Shown piece by piece: positions 8,540 through 16,932 of a stretch of 64,000 nt of DNA. Position 1 is the first letter of the stretch, and each line of letters starts with the position of its first letter. Below the pieces are notes generated by a model. It was not told the DNA's origin, ran no database searches, and saw only the letters and a program-made list of their open reading frames with translations. Source of the stretch: Bradyrhizobium sp. CER78 (GTDB taxonomy: Bacteria > Pseudomonadota > Alphaproteobacteria > Rhizobiales > Xanthobacteraceae); NCBI RefSeq assembly GCF_029846235.1, contig NZ_JARVWP010000006.1:434001-498000 (forward strand), read 5' to 3'. The position numbers were made by a program, and so were the translations under genes.

Positions 8540-8556
8540 CAACAAAGGGAGTGCGG

Positions 8557-10239
8557 ATGATGAACGGCACCTGGCGCGATCGCGCCGCGACAAGCTTTCA
8601 GTGCGAGAAGCAGCCGGCGACCAGCAGCCGCGGCATGGTGGTTAGCAATCATCCGTTGGCGTCAGCTGCGGGCGCCGAGATGTTAGCTGCCGGCGGCAAT
8701 GCGATCGATGCGGCGATCGCCACTCTGTTCACGCTGACCGTGGTCGAGCCGATGATGGTCGGCATCATCGGCGGCGGCATGGCGCATATTCGCCTCGCCG
8801 ACGGCAGCCATCGCTTCATCGACGGTCAGAGCACCGTGCCGCAGGCGGTGAAGCCGGATACCTACACCTCGAAGCCCGGTTCGGCGCATGACGTGTTCGA
8901 CACCGTCGACAACGAGAATCTGAACGGGCCGAAGGCGGTCGCGGTGCCGGGCTCGCTGAAGGCGTGGTGCGAAACGCTGCGCCGCTTCGGCACCATGAGC
9001 CTTGCCGACGTGATGCAGCCCGCGATCAAGCATGCCGCGCGCGGCTATGCGGCGACGCCCTATCTGCACGAATGCATCACCGACGGCGCCGAGGAGATGC
9101 TGAAGGACAAGCCGATCGCGGCGATCTATCTGCCCAACGGCATCCCGCTGAAGCCGGGCGAGCGCGTGGTGCAGGCGGAATATGCCGAGACGCTGAAATA
9201 CATCGCCGACCACGGCGACAACGCGCTGTACCAGGGACCGCTCGGCGACATCCTGGTCGACTACATGAAAAAGAACGGCGGCTTCATCGCGCAGCAGGAT
9301 CTTGCGACCTACAAGACCGTCGAGCGGCAACCGATCCGTTGCGACTATCGCGGCTGGGAAATCTTCGGGCCCCCGCCGCCGGCGGCATCAGGCGTGCACA
9401 TCACGGAGATGCTCAACATCCTCGAAGGCTTTGACATCGCGCGGCTCGGCTTCGGCACAGCCGAGACGATCCATTATCTCGCCGAGGTGTTGAAGATCGC
9501 TTTTGCCGATCGTGAAGCGGCGAGCGGTGATCCCGCCTATATCAACGTGCCGGTGGAGCAGCTGACTTCGAAGGCCTATGCCGAGGAACGCCGCCGCGCG
9601 ATCGACCCCGATCGCGCGCAGGCCTGGGGCGCCGGCGTCACGCAATTGGAAAGCGCACATACCACGCACATGACCGCGGCGGATGCGATGGGCAATGTGG
9701 TCGCCACCACGCAGACCATCAACAATCTGTTCGGGGCCAAGATCCTGATCCCGGGCCTCGGCACCGTGCCGAACAACTACATGAACCTGTTCGATCCGCG
9801 GCCGGGACACGCGCTGTCGCTGGCGGCGGGCAAGCGCGTCACCACGTCGATGTCGCCGATGATGGCGCTGCGCGACGGCAAGCTGGCTTACGCGCTGGGC
9901 TTACCGGGCGGAAAGCGTATCTTCCCGAGCGCAATGCAGGCGCTGATCAACCTCATCGATCATGGCATGGATTTGCAGGAAGCGGTCGAGGCGCCGCGGG
10001 TCTGGACCGAGGGCAATGCGCTGGAGGTCGAGCAGGCGGTGCCGGAGCGCATCCGCGCCGCGCTATCGGCGAAAGGCCACAAAGTGCAGGTGGTGCCGAC
10101 GGTCGCCGGCGGCATGAACGCAATCCAGTTCCACGCCGATGGCACCATGTCCGGCGCGGCCTGCTGGCGCGCCGACGGCACGCCGGTCGGCATTGCTGGC
10201 GGTCTCGCGCGGGCGGGAGTCAGATTTGCGTTGAGGTGA
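8557..10239 (+). CDS. ggt: Gamma-glutamyltransferase family protein (no signal peptide seen)
   Basis: N-terminal nucleophile hydrolase that matures by self-cleavage; family members transfer or hydrolyse gamma-glutamyl groups, and some are acylases. The ATG at 8557 follows an AAGGGA ribosome site and gives 560 residues. The predicted cleavage/nucleophile Thr is residue 369 (codon at 9661) in HTTHMTAADAMGNVVATTQT. The glycine-rich stretch near the C-terminus reads LGLPGGKRIFPSAMQ. The N-terminus (MMNGTWRDRAATSF) lacks a hydrophobic signal, unlike classical periplasmic GGT, so this may be a cytosolic YwrD-like member. It starts 17 bp after mutM. Confidence 0.87.
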   Translation: MMNGTWRDRAATSFQCEKQPATSSRGMVVSNHPLASAAGAEMLAAGGNAIDAAIATLFTLTVVEPMMVGIIGGGMAHIRLADGSHRFIDGQSTVPQAVKPDTYTSKPGSAHDVFDTVDNENLNGPKAVAVPGSLKAWCETLRRFGTMSLADVMQPAIKHAARGYAATPYLHECITDGAEEMLKDKPIAAIYLPNGIPLKPGERVVQAEYAETLKYIADHGDNALYQGPLGDILVDYMKKNGGFIAQQDLATYKTVERQPIRCDYRGWEIFGPPPPAASGVHITEMLNILEGFDIARLGFGTAETIHYLAEVLKIAFADREAASGDPAYINVPVEQLTSKAYAEERRRAIDPDRAQAWGAGVTQLESAHTTHMTAADAMGNVVATTQTINNLFGAKILIPGLGTVPNNYMNLFDPRPGHALSLAAGKRVTTSMSPMMALRDGKLAYALGLPGGKRIFPSAMQALINLIDHGMDLQEAVEAPRVWTEGNALEVEQAVPERIRAALSAKGHKVQVVPTVAGGMNAIQFHADGTMSGAACWRADGTPVGIAGGLARAGVRFALR

Positions 10240-10277
10240 TGCTGACTACGCTGTTTGACAGGTGAACCGAGAACCAT

Positions 10278-10382
10278 GGCGAAAGCCAGGACCCATTACC
10301 CCAAATCTCATTGTTGTACGACGCTGGGGCCGCGATCCGGTTTCATCGCTGAGTGCGGTGGTTATGGTTCCTGGCTTTCGCC
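10278..10382. repeat. Long imperfect palindromic intergenic repeat
   Basis: Arms GGCGAAAGCCAGGACCC (10278-10294) and GGTTCCTGGCTTTCGCC (10366-10382) are inverted copies around a 71-bp centre. Related arms occur at 15053-15072. It lies between ggt and the convergent protease-like gene, so it could fold in either transcript. Confidence 0.75.
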
Positions 10383-10468
10383 AGGACGACGTGTGGTAAG
10401 AGCCGTGGCTGAATCACAGGAGTCTTTGGAATACCCGATCGCCCGCATGCGCTGGCGATGACAGCATC

Positions 10469-11842
10469 CTACTTCCTGACGCAGATCACGCGGACCACGG
10501 CGGATTTGGCGTCCGCCGATTCGCCCGCCGCATTCACGCCATGTGCCTTCAGGAAACTGCGCACCGTGTCGGCGGGCACCAAGGCGGCCTGCGCCGGCGG
10601 CGCCGCGTTCGCCGGGCCCGCAACGATGACGGGCTTCAGCAATGCGATGCCGGCGAACTTGCCGCCGCCATCGAGCGCCGCCGCGCCGGAGAAGCCGAGT
10701 GCAGGCGCAGGTGACAGCGCCTGATCGCCGCCGCCGAGTTGCGCCACCGAGGCCTTGACGCTGCTCGCGGCCGCGCCGCCGCCCTGGTTCTGCGGATCGG
10801 CGATGCCGATGATATCGAGCGTGGTCTGGGTTGCCTGGCCAGCGATGCTCAGCGGCTTCAGCCCGCGCGCGCCGTAGATGCGCAGCAGGGCGAGATCGTG
10901 GTCCTTGTCTTCGGCGACCCGGTCGGCATTGCCGTAGCCCGGGATCGTCAGGGCGATGCAGTCGTTCGTCGCCACGCGGTCAGTCATGATCGCGCCATCG
11001 TCGCTGACCACGACGCCGGTGGCATACTCGACGGTCTTGCGCGGCGGCGGACCGGCCTGCACACCAGATGGGAATGCATTGAAGGCGCTCGACATCGCGA
11101 TCACCACCGGCTCGACCGTGGTCTGCATCGCCTGGTCATAGAGGATGGTGAGGATGCGGACCTCGTCACCCTTCAAGGTGCCGCGCTGATAGAACTTCTT
11201 CAGCCCTTGCATGCCCGACAGCACGAAGAAATCCGGCTTCACCACGGTGTAATCGATGGTGCGGCCGGCCGGCTCCTTCTTCTCCTGCTCGGCGAGCTTC
11301 GCGGTGGTCGGGCTGGCTTCCTTGCGCCGGGTCAGGAGCACCTGGACGGTGCCGGTCGGCGAGGTCCATTTGGCACCGGAGGCATCGCTGGTGAGCTGCG
11401 GCACCAGTTTTGTGGGAATGCCGAGCCGCGCCCCGGTGGCGGGCTCGGTGACGATTCGCCAGCCGACGCTCTCCTGCTTGCGCCGCGCGGTGTCGGCGAG
11501 CACGCCGCGCTCCTGCGGATTCAGCACGCCGGTCGGCTTGCCGCCGCGGTTCTTCTGGAATTCCTTGATCGCATTGACCATGCGCTCGCTGACGTCGCCG
11601 GTAATGGCGCCGTTATATTCGCCGACCCAGGCAAGGTCCGATTGCAGTGCCAGCCGCTCGGCCTGCGCCATCGCATTGGCGGTATCCTCCGGCTTCTGCA
11701 ACGCGGGGCGGATCGGCACCGTCGTCACGGTCTTCGGCTTGGCCCCGGTCGTCGATGGCGGCGTCATCTGGGCATGCGCGTCGCCCATGCCCGCAACCGT
11801 CACGGCCGCGACCATCAATGTTGCCGAAAGCATCAATCTCAT
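10469..11842 (-). CDS. Secreted peptidoglycan-binding, trypsin-like protein with a degenerate catalytic site
   Basis: Exported protein of 457 residues; the ATG at 11842 begins a signal peptide (MRLMLSATLMVAAVTVAG...AHAQ). An upstream in-frame start at 11893 would bury it. A peptidoglycan-binding-type helical region follows at about residues 60-120 (DLAWVGEYNGAITG, AIKEFQKNRGG). The C-terminal half is trypsin/HtrA-like: GVVVSDDGAIMTDRVA, DKDHDLALLRI with the Asp, and LGFSGAAALDGGGKFAGIAL with the Ser. Where active members have TNxHVV with the catalytic His, this one has MTDRVA, so His is replaced by Arg. Probably a non-catalytic envelope protein. Divergent from the MoeB-like gene. Confidence 0.8.
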   Translation of the reverse strand: MRLMLSATLMVAAVTVAGMGDAHAQMTPPSTTGAKPKTVTTVPIRPALQKPEDTANAMAQAERLALQSDLAWVGEYNGAITGDVSERMVNAIKEFQKNRGGKPTGVLNPQERGVLADTARRKQESVGWRIVTEPATGARLGIPTKLVPQLTSDASGAKWTSPTGTVQVLLTRRKEASPTTAKLAEQEKKEPAGRTIDYTVVKPDFFVLSGMQGLKKFYQRGTLKGDEVRILTILYDQAMQTTVEPVVIAMSSAFNAFPSGVQAGPPPRKTVEYATGVVVSDDGAIMTDRVATNDCIALTIPGYGNADRVAEDKDHDLALLRIYGARGLKPLSIAGQATQTTLDIIGIADPQNQGGGAAASSVKASVAQLGGGDQALSPAPALGFSGAAALDGGGKFAGIALLKPVIVAGPANAAPPAQAALVPADTVRSFLKAHGVNAAGESADAKSAVVRVICVRK

Positions 11843-11952
11843 GACAAATCCGGGGAAATGACTGAAACCATTGACGTCGACGCAATTAAGCACATCTGCT
11901 TGGTCGGCAACAACCGCGCTCCGGTTCAGGGAACAGCGCGCAGGACATCAAG

Positions 11953-12753
11953 ATGCTGAGTGCCGACGAACTTGAACGCTATGCCCGCCACATCGTGCTG
12001 CGCGAGGTGGGCGGCCCCGGCCAGAATGCGCTGAAGCAGGCGTCCGTGCTGGTGATCGGCGCCGGCGGCCTCGGCGCGCCGGTGCTGATGTATCTGGCTG
12101 CCGCCGGTGTCGGCCGTCTCGGCGTGATCGATGACGATATCGTCTCGCTCTCCAATTTGCAGCGCCAGATCATCCATACGACGTCCGACATCGGCAAGTG
12201 CAAGGTCGACAGTGCGGCGGCCCAGATCCACGCGCTCAACCCGCACGTGACGTTCGAGGCGCACCCGATGCGGTTCACCGCGGACAATGCGATGGCGCTG
12301 ATCGGAAATTACGATCTGGTGCTCGACGGCTCCGATAATTTCGAGACCCGCTATCTCGTCGCCGATGCCTGCTTCCTCGCCAAGCGGCCGCTGATCACCG
12401 CGGCGCTGGGCCAGTTCGACGGCTCGCTGACCACGATCCGCGCCCATGAGAAGAATGCGGACGGCGTCTTCAACCCGACCTATCGCTGCCTGTTCCCGGA
12501 GGCGCCGCCGCCGGGCACCGTGCCGGCCTGCGCCGAGGCCGGCGTGATGGGCGCGCTGGCAGGGCTGATGGGATCGATGATGGCGCTCGAGGCGATCCGC
12601 GAGATCGTCGGCTTCGGCGAGGGGCTGGTCGGCCGTCTCCTGATGGTGGATGCGCGCGCGATGCGGTTCGAAACCCTGCGCTACGCGCGCGATCCGCAGA
12701 ACCCGCTCAATGGCGATGGCGCCGTGATCACCGATCTGAGCGGGCATCGGTGA
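11953..12753 (+). CDS. HesA/MoeB/ThiF-family adenylyltransferase
   Basis: E1-like enzyme that adenylates the C-terminus of a small sulfur carrier (MoaD or ThiS type). 266 residues with the nucleotide motif GAGGLGAPV (36-44), DDDIVSLSNLQRQ, and the conserved ACAEAGVMGALAG containing the thioester-forming Cys. Compared with E. coli MoeB, the zinc-binding CxxC pairs are missing: the segment reads NPTYRCLFPE with a single Cys and there is no C-terminal CxxC. The partner carrier protein is not nearby, so moeB versus thiF cannot be decided. Confidence 0.9.
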   Translation: MLSADELERYARHIVLREVGGPGQNALKQASVLVIGAGGLGAPVLMYLAAAGVGRLGVIDDDIVSLSNLQRQIIHTTSDIGKCKVDSAAAQIHALNPHVTFEAHPMRFTADNAMALIGNYDLVLDGSDNFETRYLVADACFLAKRPLITAALGQFDGSLTTIRAHEKNADGVFNPTYRCLFPEAPPPGTVPACAEAGVMGALAGLMGSMMALEAIREIVGFGEGLVGRLLMVDARAMRFETLRYARDPQNPLNGDGAVITDLSGHR

Positions 12754-12800
12754 GCATGATCCGGAAAAGTGGAAGCCGGTTTTCCGAAAAGATCATGCTC
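12752..12800. repeat. Intact GCATGATCC palindromic repeat
   Basis: Arms GAGCATGATC (12752-12761) and GATCATGCTC (12791-12800) are perfect inverted copies, with a second inner pair GGAAAA/TTTTCC. The left arm overlaps the stop of the MoeB-like gene (TGAGCATG). This element type is scattered through Bradyrhizobium genomes; diverged copies occur at 2956 and 30372. Confidence 0.85.
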
Positions 12801-12817
12801 AAAAGAAGAGGTGAGCG

Positions 12818-13825
12818 TTAGGAGGCGGTCGCAGGCTTCTCGCTGTCCATGTGCCGGAGATGCTCCTCCGGATAGCGTCCGCCGGCGGCGGCGCCGGGCG
12901 GAAATGCTTCGGCGAGTGCTGCAAGATGCGCCGAGGTCAGCTTCACGTCGAGCGCGCCGAGCGCTTCGGTCAGGCGCTCGCGCCGCCGCGCGCCGACCAG
13001 CGGCACGATGTCGTTGCCCTGCGCCGCGACCCAGGCGATCGCGACCTGCGCCGGCGAGGCACCGATCTCGCCGGCGATGACACGCAGCCGATCCGCGAGC
13101 GCGAGGTTGGCGTCGATATTGCCGGCCTGGAAGCGCGGGCTTAGCAGACGAAAATCCTTCGCCTCCGCGTGGTTCTTCGACCAGTGCCCGCTGATCAGCC
13201 CGCGCGCCAGCACGCCGTAGGCCGTGATGCCGATGCCGAGCTCGCGGCAGGTGTTCAGGATGTCGGTCTCGATGCCGCGCGAGATCAGCGAATATTCGAT
13301 CTGCAGATCGGCGATCGGATGCACCTTGTGGGCGCGGCGGATGGTGTCGGAGCCGACCTCCGATAGCCCGATATGCTTGATCCAGCCGGCCTTGATCATG
13401 TCGGCCATCGCGCCGACGGTCTCCTCGATCGGCACGTTGGGATCGAGCCGCGCAGGGCGGTAGATGTCGATGTGATCGACGCCGAGCCGCTGCAGCGAAT
13501 AGGCGACGAAATTCTTCACGGCGGCGGGACGGCTGTCATAACCGAGAAAGCCGTAGTTGCGGTCGCGCAGCGCGCCGAACTTGACGCTGATCTGCAGATT
13601 GTCGCGGCTGCGGCTCTTCAACGCCTCGCCGATCAGCATCTCGTTGTGGCCCATGCCGTAGAAGTCGCCGGTGTCGAGCAGCGTGATGCCGGCATCGAGC
13701 GCGGCATGGATGGTGGCGATGCTCTCGCTGCGATCGCTCGGACCGTAGAAATCGGACATGCCCATGCAGCCGAGGCCGAGCTGCGAGACGGTGGGGCCGG
13801 TGGAACCGAGTTTGCGTCTATCCAT
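12818..13825 (-). CDS. Aldo/keto reductase, His of the tetrad replaced
   Basis: NADPH-dependent (alpha/beta)8-barrel oxidoreductase of unknown substrate, 335 residues. Visible family marks are LGLGCMGMSDFYG, LLDTGDFYG with the catalytic Asp and Tyr, SVKFG with the catalytic Lys, and the cofactor region VPLVGARRRERL. Most relatives have DLYYQHRVDP with the fourth catalytic residue His; here the stretch reads DIYRPARLDP, so that His is Ala. Divergent from a LysR regulator 124 bp away (13826-13948), which may control it. Convergent with the MoeB-like gene. Confidence 0.9.
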   Translation of the reverse strand: MDRRKLGSTGPTVSQLGLGCMGMSDFYGPSDRSESIATIHAALDAGITLLDTGDFYGMGHNEMLIGEALKSRSRDNLQISVKFGALRDRNYGFLGYDSRPAAVKNFVAYSLQRLGVDHIDIYRPARLDPNVPIEETVGAMADMIKAGWIKHIGLSEVGSDTIRRAHKVHPIADLQIEYSLISRGIETDILNTCRELGIGITAYGVLARGLISGHWSKNHAEAKDFRLLSPRFQAGNIDANLALADRLRVIAGEIGASPAQVAIAWVAAQGNDIVPLVGARRRERLTEALGALDVKLTSAHLAALAEAFPPGAAAGGRYPEEHLRHMDSEKPATAS

Positions 13826-13929
13826 GGTGGTGTTCCCTGCGTGTCGCGGCGTGCGATCGTGCCGCCAAAATCGCGAGGCTGATATGGGCCGGCCTGCGTT
13901 TCGGGATTAGCTGGACAATCTCGAATGGG

Positions 13930-13949
13930 TTGTTCACTATATCGAACAA
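13930..13949. promoter_or_regulatory. Inverted repeat between AKR and LysR genes, candidate LysR site
   Basis: TTGTTC (13930-13935), 8-bp spacer ACTATATC, GAACAA (13944-13949). The right arm abuts the LysR ATG at 13949, a position that would allow autorepression. LysR-type sites are commonly short inverted repeats in a divergent promoter region; binding is inferred. Confidence 0.45.
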
Positions 13950-14863
13950 TGCAGGATCTCGACCTTCGCGACCTCGATGCCTTCGTGGCGGTGGCGCGCA
14001 CCCGCAACTTCCGGCGTGCCGCGCTCGAGCAGCGCGTCTCGGTGTCCAGCCTCAGCCAGCGGCTGCGCGACATGGAGGGGCAGCTCGGCGTCCGCCTGAT
14101 GAACCGCACCACCCGCAGCGTATCGCTGACCGAGGCCGGTGAGCTGCTGCTCGCCCGCGTCGCACCCGCAATGGTCAACGTCGCCGACGCGATCACCGAG
14201 GTGCGCGGCCTGCGCGCCGAGCCGTCGGGGCGCCTGCGCATCAACGCGCCGCCGCCGGCGGTCGATCTCGTGCTGGCGCCGATGATCGCGCCGTTCCTCG
14301 CCAGATATCCGCAAGTCGATCTCGATCTCGTGGCGGAGAGCGCGTTCGTGGACATCGTCGCGCAGGGCTTTGATGCCGGTGTGCGCTACGGCGAGCATCT
14401 GGCGCAGGACATGGTGGCGGTGCCGCTCGGCGCGCCGCAGCGCTACGCGGTCGTGGCGTCGAGCGACTATGTCGCGAAGCATGGCCGGCCGATGCATCCG
14501 AAGGATCTGCTGGCGCATGCCTGCATCCGCAGCCGCTTCAGCAACGGCGTGATGTTCGACTGGGAGTTCGAGAAGAACGGCCGCGTAGTGAAGATCTCGC
14601 CGCCGGCCAAGCTGACCGCGACCCATCTCGGCCTCGCGCTGCGCGCGGTCCATGACGGCGTCGGCTATTGGGCGACCTTCGAGGGCTACGTCCGCTACGG
14701 CGTCAAGTCCGGCGCACTGATCAGCGTGCTCGACGACTGGTGCCCACCGTTCGACGGCCCGTTCCTCTACTACCCGAGCCGCCGCCAGCCGCCACCGGCG
14801 CTCGCCGCCTTCGTGTCGTTCGTCGCCGATTGGCGCAAGCAGGCGCGGCGGAAGACGAAATAG
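13949..14863 (+). CDS. LysR-family transcriptional regulator
   Basis: DNA-binding regulator of 304 residues. The N-terminal winged helix-turn-helix is clear (LDAFVAVARTRNFRRAAL, SVSSLSQRLRDMEGQLGVRL, followed by TRSVSLTEAG), then a periplasmic-binding-like effector domain from about residue 85 (LRINAPPPAVDLVL). I chose the ATG at 13949; an in-frame ATG at 13925 would add MGCSLYRT. Sequence style (SSLSQRLRDME..., GRLRINAP) resembles the CrgA-like group. The divergent aldo/keto reductase is the likely target. Confidence 0.92.
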   Translation: MQDLDLRDLDAFVAVARTRNFRRAALEQRVSVSSLSQRLRDMEGQLGVRLMNRTTRSVSLTEAGELLLARVAPAMVNVADAITEVRGLRAEPSGRLRINAPPPAVDLVLAPMIAPFLARYPQVDLDLVAESAFVDIVAQGFDAGVRYGEHLAQDMVAVPLGAPQRYAVVASSDYVAKHGRPMHPKDLLAHACIRSRFSNGVMFDWEFEKNGRVVKISPPAKLTATHLGLALRAVHDGVGYWATFEGYVRYGVKSGALISVLDDWCPPFDGPFLYYPSRRQPPPALAAFVSFVADWRKQARRKTK

Positions 14864-14872
14864 ACGGTTCTT

Positions 14873-15033
14873 ATCCTCCCTGGAGGGGGAGGATCGGCGC
14901 GAATGAAATGAGCGACGAGGTGGGGTGACGGTCTTTCCACGCGAACGCTGTCCGTGTTGAGAGATCACCCCACCCCAGCTCACATTCCGCTTCGCTTCAT
15001 GTGAGCTGACCCTCCCCCTCCAGGGGAGGGTAG
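14873..15033. repeat. Long intergenic repeat, copy A
   Basis: Begins TCCCTGGAGGGGGAGGAT and ends CTCCCCCTCCAGGGGAGGG, so it has inverted ends. Its interior (ATGAGCGACGAGGTGGGGTG ... GATCACCCCACCCCAGCTCA) is the reverse complement of copy B at 15383-15565 with minor differences. Confidence 0.75.
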
Positions 15034-15052
15034 AAGCTGGGCCCACATCGTC

Positions 15053-15072
15053 GTCCCGGCGAAAGCCGGGAC
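15053..15072. repeat. Hairpin with GAAA tetraloop
   Basis: GTCCCGGC-GAAA-GCCGGGAC: perfect 8-bp stem with a GNRA loop on the plus strand. Similar GGCGAAAGCC cores are found at 10278, pointing to one repeat family. Confidence 0.7.
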
Positions 15073-15215
15073 CAATAACCACAGCTCTCACAAATGCGAA
15101 GGCCGGAGCCCCAGCTCAGTCCAACCATGAACGCCGGTGGTTATGGGTCCCTGCTCCCGTGCGCAATTGCGCACTAAAGCCTGATGAGATTAGGTTGAGC
15201 TGGAACGGCGTCGAA

Positions 15216-15248
15216 GGTTCACCTCTCCCCAACGGGGAGAGGTGAACC
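15216..15248. repeat. Perfect 15-bp hairpin
   Basis: GGTTCACCTCTCCCC (15216-15230), AAC loop, GGGGAGAGGTGAACC (15234-15248). No T-run follows on either strand, so it is not a classical terminator. Confidence 0.75.
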
Positions 15249-15382
15249 GAGACCGCGCCAAACCGATTCAACCAAAACTCATCCCGCCTTAGGCAGGGAC
15301 GACACCGAGTATGTGGTGAGCGCGCCGGCCGCACCGGCTCCTTTGCATGGGGTTGTTTTCGATATTTTGCCAGTGCCGTCAC

Positions 15383-15565
15383 ACCCTCCCCTGGAGGGGG
15401 AGGGTCGGCTCACATGGAGCGTAGCGGAATGTGAGCCGGGGTGGGGTGATCTCTCAACACGGACAGTGTCTGCGTGGAGAGACCGTCACCCCACCCCGCC
15501 GCTCATTTCATTCGCGTCGACCCAAGAGCGAGCTTCGCTCGTCTCGACCCCTCCAGGGGAGGGTA
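15383..15565. repeat. Long intergenic repeat, copy B (inverted)
   Basis: Inverted copy of the element at 14873-15033: TCCCCTGGAGGGGGAGGG at the left end, GGTGGGGTGATCTCTCAACA inside, and CCCCTCCAGGGGAGGG at the right end. It ends about 12 bp before the dehydrogenase stop codon. Confidence 0.75.
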
Positions 15566-15577
15566 AAATATCGCGCC

Positions 15578-16582
15578 CTACAGCATGCTCGGCAGCACGC
15601 GATCCGGCGGCTTGTGGGCGTCGAGGAAGGTTCGGATGTTGATGATCACCTTCTCGCCCATCTCGACGCGGCCTTCGATGGTGGCCGAGCCCATATGCGG
15701 CAGCAGCGTCACCTTGCCGGCCCGGGCGAGCCGCACCAGCTTCGGGTTCACCGCGGGCTCGTGCTCATAGACGTCGAGCGCCGCGCCGCCGATATCGCCG
15801 GCTTCGATCAGCTTGATCAGTGTGTCCTCGTCGATCACCTCGCCGCGCGCGGTGTTGACGACATAGGCCTCTTTCCGGATCAGCTTGAGCCGCCGCGCCG
15901 AGAGCAGATGATAGGTCGCAGGTGTGTGCGGGCAGTTCACCGAGATGATGTCCATACGCGCCAGCATCTGGTCGAGGCTTTCCCAATAGGTCGCCCCGAG
16001 CTCTTCGGCGATCATGGGCGCCACCGGGCGGCGGTTGTGATAGTGGATCTGCAGGCCGAAGGCGCGGGCACGGCGCGCCACGGCCTGGCCGATGCGGCCC
16101 ATGCCGACGATGCCGAGCCGCTTGCCGCCGATGCGGTGGCCGAGCATCCAGGTCGGCGACCAGCCCGCCCAGTGCTGCTTGCCTTCGGTCAGGATCGAGG
16201 CGCCCTCGATCAGGCGCCGCGGCACTGCCAGGATCAGCGCCATGGTCATGTCGGCGGTGTCCTCGGTCAGCACCTTCGGGGTGTTGGTCACCGTGATGCC
16301 GCGGGCATGCGCCGCAGCGACGTCGATATTGTCGACGCCGTTGCCGAAATTGGCGATCATCTTCAGCTTGCAGTCGGGCTGATTGATCACATCCTCGCGG
16401 ATCATGTCGGTCACGGTCGGCACCAGCACGTCGGCGGTCCTTGCCGCTTCGGCGATCTGTTCCGGCGTCATCGGCGTGTCGTCGAGATTCAGTCTGGCAT
16501 CGAACAGCTCGCGCATCCGGGTCTCGATCGAGTCCGGCAGCTTGCGGGTGACGACGACGAGAGGCTTTTTCTTCACCGACAT
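15578..16582 (-). CDS. D-2-hydroxyacid dehydrogenase (glyoxylate/hydroxypyruvate reductase type)
   Basis: NAD(P)H-dependent D-2-hydroxyacid dehydrogenase of 334 residues. The Rossmann motif is GIVGMGRIGQAVARRARAFG, and the catalytic Arg, Glu and His sit in NTARGEVID, YEHEP and LLPHMGSAT. The pattern FGNGVDNIDVAAA and the long loop ILTEGKQHWAGWSPTWMLG are typical of glyoxylate reductase / D-glycerate dehydrogenase GyaR. ATG at 16582. The gene stands alone, so the pathway (glyoxylate or serine metabolism) is inferred from family only. Confidence 0.9.
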   Translation of the reverse strand: MSVKKKPLVVVTRKLPDSIETRMRELFDARLNLDDTPMTPEQIAEAARTADVLVPTVTDMIREDVINQPDCKLKMIANFGNGVDNIDVAAAHARGITVTNTPKVLTEDTADMTMALILAVPRRLIEGASILTEGKQHWAGWSPTWMLGHRIGGKRLGIVGMGRIGQAVARRARAFGLQIHYHNRRPVAPMIAEELGATYWESLDQMLARMDIISVNCPHTPATYHLLSARRLKLIRKEAYVVNTARGEVIDEDTLIKLIEAGDIGGAALDVYEHEPAVNPKLVRLARAGKVTLLPHMGSATIEGRVEMGEKVIINIRTFLDAHKPPDRVLPSML

Positions 16583-16932
16583 GTCCTGCTTTCATGAAGC
16601 GCGCGGCTCGCCAAAAACCGAGCCGTTGAGGCCTCATTAACCCGGTTGTTCGACACTGCTGATAGCCGCGCTGTCCCGGCGTTTCCTTCGCGTTTCCTAG
16701 GGTTCCCCCGATACTTGCCCCGGCTTTCGTCAGGGGAAATTCGGGTGTTCTGGCTCTCAGGCGTTCCGTCCTCTCTAGCAGAAGGCCGGGCCAAGACAAG
16801 AACCCCTCGGACGTGCGGTGCGGGAGCGGACGGCGCAGGCGCAGGGGCCTGAGACTTTAGGCGTGGGTTTGGATTTGGGTTTGGGTTGCAGCTCGCCGAA
16901 TGCGGTTGGGCATCCCGGCAGGAGACGAGTTG
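16583..16932. other. Divergent intergenic region with G-rich tract
   Basis: No gene seen. It must carry the promoters of the dehydrogenase (minus) and the SH3 protein (plus). At 16864-16887 the plus strand has a telomere-like run, TGGGTTTGGATTTGGGTTTG then GGTT, with three GGG blocks. Confidence 0.45.

Larger units (their letters stand above)
14864..15577. other. 714-bp gene-free block made of nested palindromic repeats
   Basis: No coding potential supported. It holds two inverted copies of a roughly 170-190-bp element (14873-15033 and 15383-15565) flanking a 350-bp centre that itself contains a GNRA-capped hairpin (15053-15072) and a perfect 15-bp hairpin (15216-15248). It separates the LysR gene from the convergent hydroxyacid dehydrogenase, so it may act as a transcription barrier. 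Confidence 0.7.

Noticed and set aside
14864..15577. CRISPR array or insertion sequence in the repeat-rich block
   Set aside because: Repeats are inverted, not direct and evenly spaced; there are no spacers and no transposase frame.
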